Source: Chrysomallon squamiferum
Taxonomy: Eukaryota; Mollusca; Gastropoda; Neomphalida; Peltospiridae
DNA length: 64,000 nt
NCBI GenBank assembly: GCA_012295275.1
Contig: CM022669.1
Span: forward strand, 14,402,672-14,466,671
Direction: 5' to 3'
Shown: one piece after another, positions 26,376 to 64,000 of the stretch
How positions within the stretch are numbered: the stretch's first letter is position 1
Layout: each line of letters begins with the position of its first letter
Position numbers and translations under genes: made by a program
Notes under the pieces: generated by a model
The model's input: only the letters and a program-made list of their open reading frames with translations
Database searches by the model: none
What the model was told of the DNA's origin: nothing

Positions 26376-27760
26376 AGCGAGCACACAAGTTCATTCAAAT
26401 ATGTCTGTGTATAAACAGTTTATTTCAATATCCTCATATACGTGAGTATGTAAAAATCCTTATCTATAGAGTACATATTTTACTTGTCATGTATCATGCA
26501 TTATGGCAAGCTTATACGAATAGCAATTAATTATGTATGTAAAGAAGAGTTACTTTTCCACATCCTTAGCTGAATATAAAACTTTTGTTTTTCACTCTTC
26601 TTCATTTCACAATAGTGCAATAATTTCTCTCATTCTCTCGTAATGCTCTGGGATGGATGGTTTACCTGAGTCTGTGATGACACATGGTGACAGTGAAGCC
26701 TCAGTTGAGATGGCTATCATACGTCTGCAGAAGTAACCAATCAATATCTCGGCTAGTTCAGTGTATTACAGAAATTAGCAGTGTATCTGAAAAATCATCT
26801 ATTGTTAGTGTTTCGTAACGTTCCCAAGATCTGGTGATTTCTTTCATTGTCACCTATAGTTACTGTGTTTATACTGGTACATACAATAAATGGACTAATT
26901 TCTTCATGTATTCAGGTATTATGAATTGTTACAATATGATGCTATTTTGGTGCAAATGTTGATTTTTGAAAGCTTATTATATTTTTTGACCGACATTTTT
27001 GATAAATAAATAGCTTGATTATCAGATGAAAAATTTGCTGTCTGTATTTATTTATTACATTCATGTTCATGTGCACAGCAACTGAGTTAAATGATTGATT
27101 TTATATGATTAAGAATCTAATTGTGTTATATATCTCTGTCTGTCTGTCTGTCTGTCTGATTGTGTGTGTCGCTCTCTCTTTCCAGCATAACACACAAACA
27201 CACACACACACACACACACACACTTTAACAATTTGAATACTCTCTGAATATAAATTAAAAACCCCAAACAAAACAAAAACAACAACAACAACAAGCCCCT
27301 GAAAAAAAAACATTTAAAAATTCTTAGAATTTTTGAATACAGAAACTAGGATGTTGTCAGATTGTATGGTTGTTTTTTTGTTTTGTTTTTTATTATTTTG
27401 TTTAAAGTACATATCTATACACCCACACACAAATGCATATACAGCATTAAGCCTGTTATATATAGTAACTAATTTAAATACAGACACACATTCGCCTAAT
27501 TACAAAGTGAGTGTATCTCTTTATGTTTCATACAGTATAGTAAGTAATATATAGAACACACTGGTTCATGTACTGTTATATGCTTTGCTATAAAACTGAT
27601 AACCTGCTGTGGCCACAGTTTGAATTCTGTTAAGATATAGAACACCTATAATTGTGAAATTGTCTTTTAAATGTTACTCAGCTAGTTTTGATGGATGTGT
27701 TCAGTACTGCTGTCTTAAACTGCTGTTTGTTTTTCAGATGTGAATCTGTGACAGTTTGCC

Positions 27761-64000
<36,240 letters not shown>

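Larger units (their letters stand above)
11403..27737 (+). other. Long 5' UTR intron or introns of the flippase gene (putative)
   Basis: About 16 kb of AT-rich, CpG-poor sequence without coding exons that I can support. It contains AAT/AAAT arrays (14848-14940), an ATAC array (about 16696-16746), GT (18653-18693), CT (18931-18992) and AT (22483-22538) tracts, a 94-bp minisatellite (24305-24661) and a possible untranslated exon at 21103-21171. A denser-complexity patch lies at 26560-26860. Confidence 0.5.

Noticed and set aside
26653-26736. 27-codon open frame (MDGLPESVMTHGDSEASVEM...)
   Set aside because: The composition looks protein-like, but there is no acceptor or donor of quality around it and it is too short to be more than chance.

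Overview
The window looks like nuclear DNA from an invertebrate animal, most likely a lophotrochozoan and perhaps a mollusc. The reasons are two animal-type genes, long AT-rich introns with GT-AG boundaries, and very dense microsatellites. The species cannot be named from sequence alone. No bacterial operon, CRISPR array, rRNA, tRNA or intact transposon was found.

Layout. (1) At 1084-1155 on the minus strand there is a possible first coding exon of a secreted or membrane protein whose remainder would lie off the left edge; it is weakly supported. (2) At 3037-4275 on the plus strand there is a complete, uninterrupted 412-codon gene for a LACC1/FAMIN-type multicopper-oxidase-fold purine enzyme, with the family His/Cys/His catalytic residues and a poly(A) signal downstream. 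(3) From 4.4 to 11.3 kb the sequence is intergenic and repeat-filled. (4) At about 11.29-11.40 kb a CpG-rich patch ends in a good splice donor and is the likely transcription start of the next gene. (5) From 27.76 kb to the right edge runs a P4-ATPase (phospholipid flippase, ATP8B clade) on the plus strand. I can place 15 consecutive coding positions, about 561 residues, from the start codon through the actuator domain, TM1-TM4, the phosphorylation site and part of the nucleotide-binding domain. The rest lies beyond base 64000.

The most interesting observation is in the flippase gene. Coding position 4 (lumenal TM1-TM2 loop plus TM2) exists as two tandem versions, 45458-45556 and 47367-47465. 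Both are exactly 99 nt, phase 0 at each end and intact. They share 20 of 33 residues, while 14 of the 20 identical residues use different codons. This is the signature of an old exon duplication kept under protein-level selection, and it predicts mutually exclusive splicing that would swap part of the lipid path of the flippase.

Other structure includes a near-perfect 46-bp inverted repeat (56048-56148), a G-rich intronic tract with 12 G-runs (59671-59777), several medium-period tandem repeats (94, 235, about 190, about 65 and 25 bp), and an apparent fall in CpG frequency to the right of about 11.4 kb that fits gene-body methylation.
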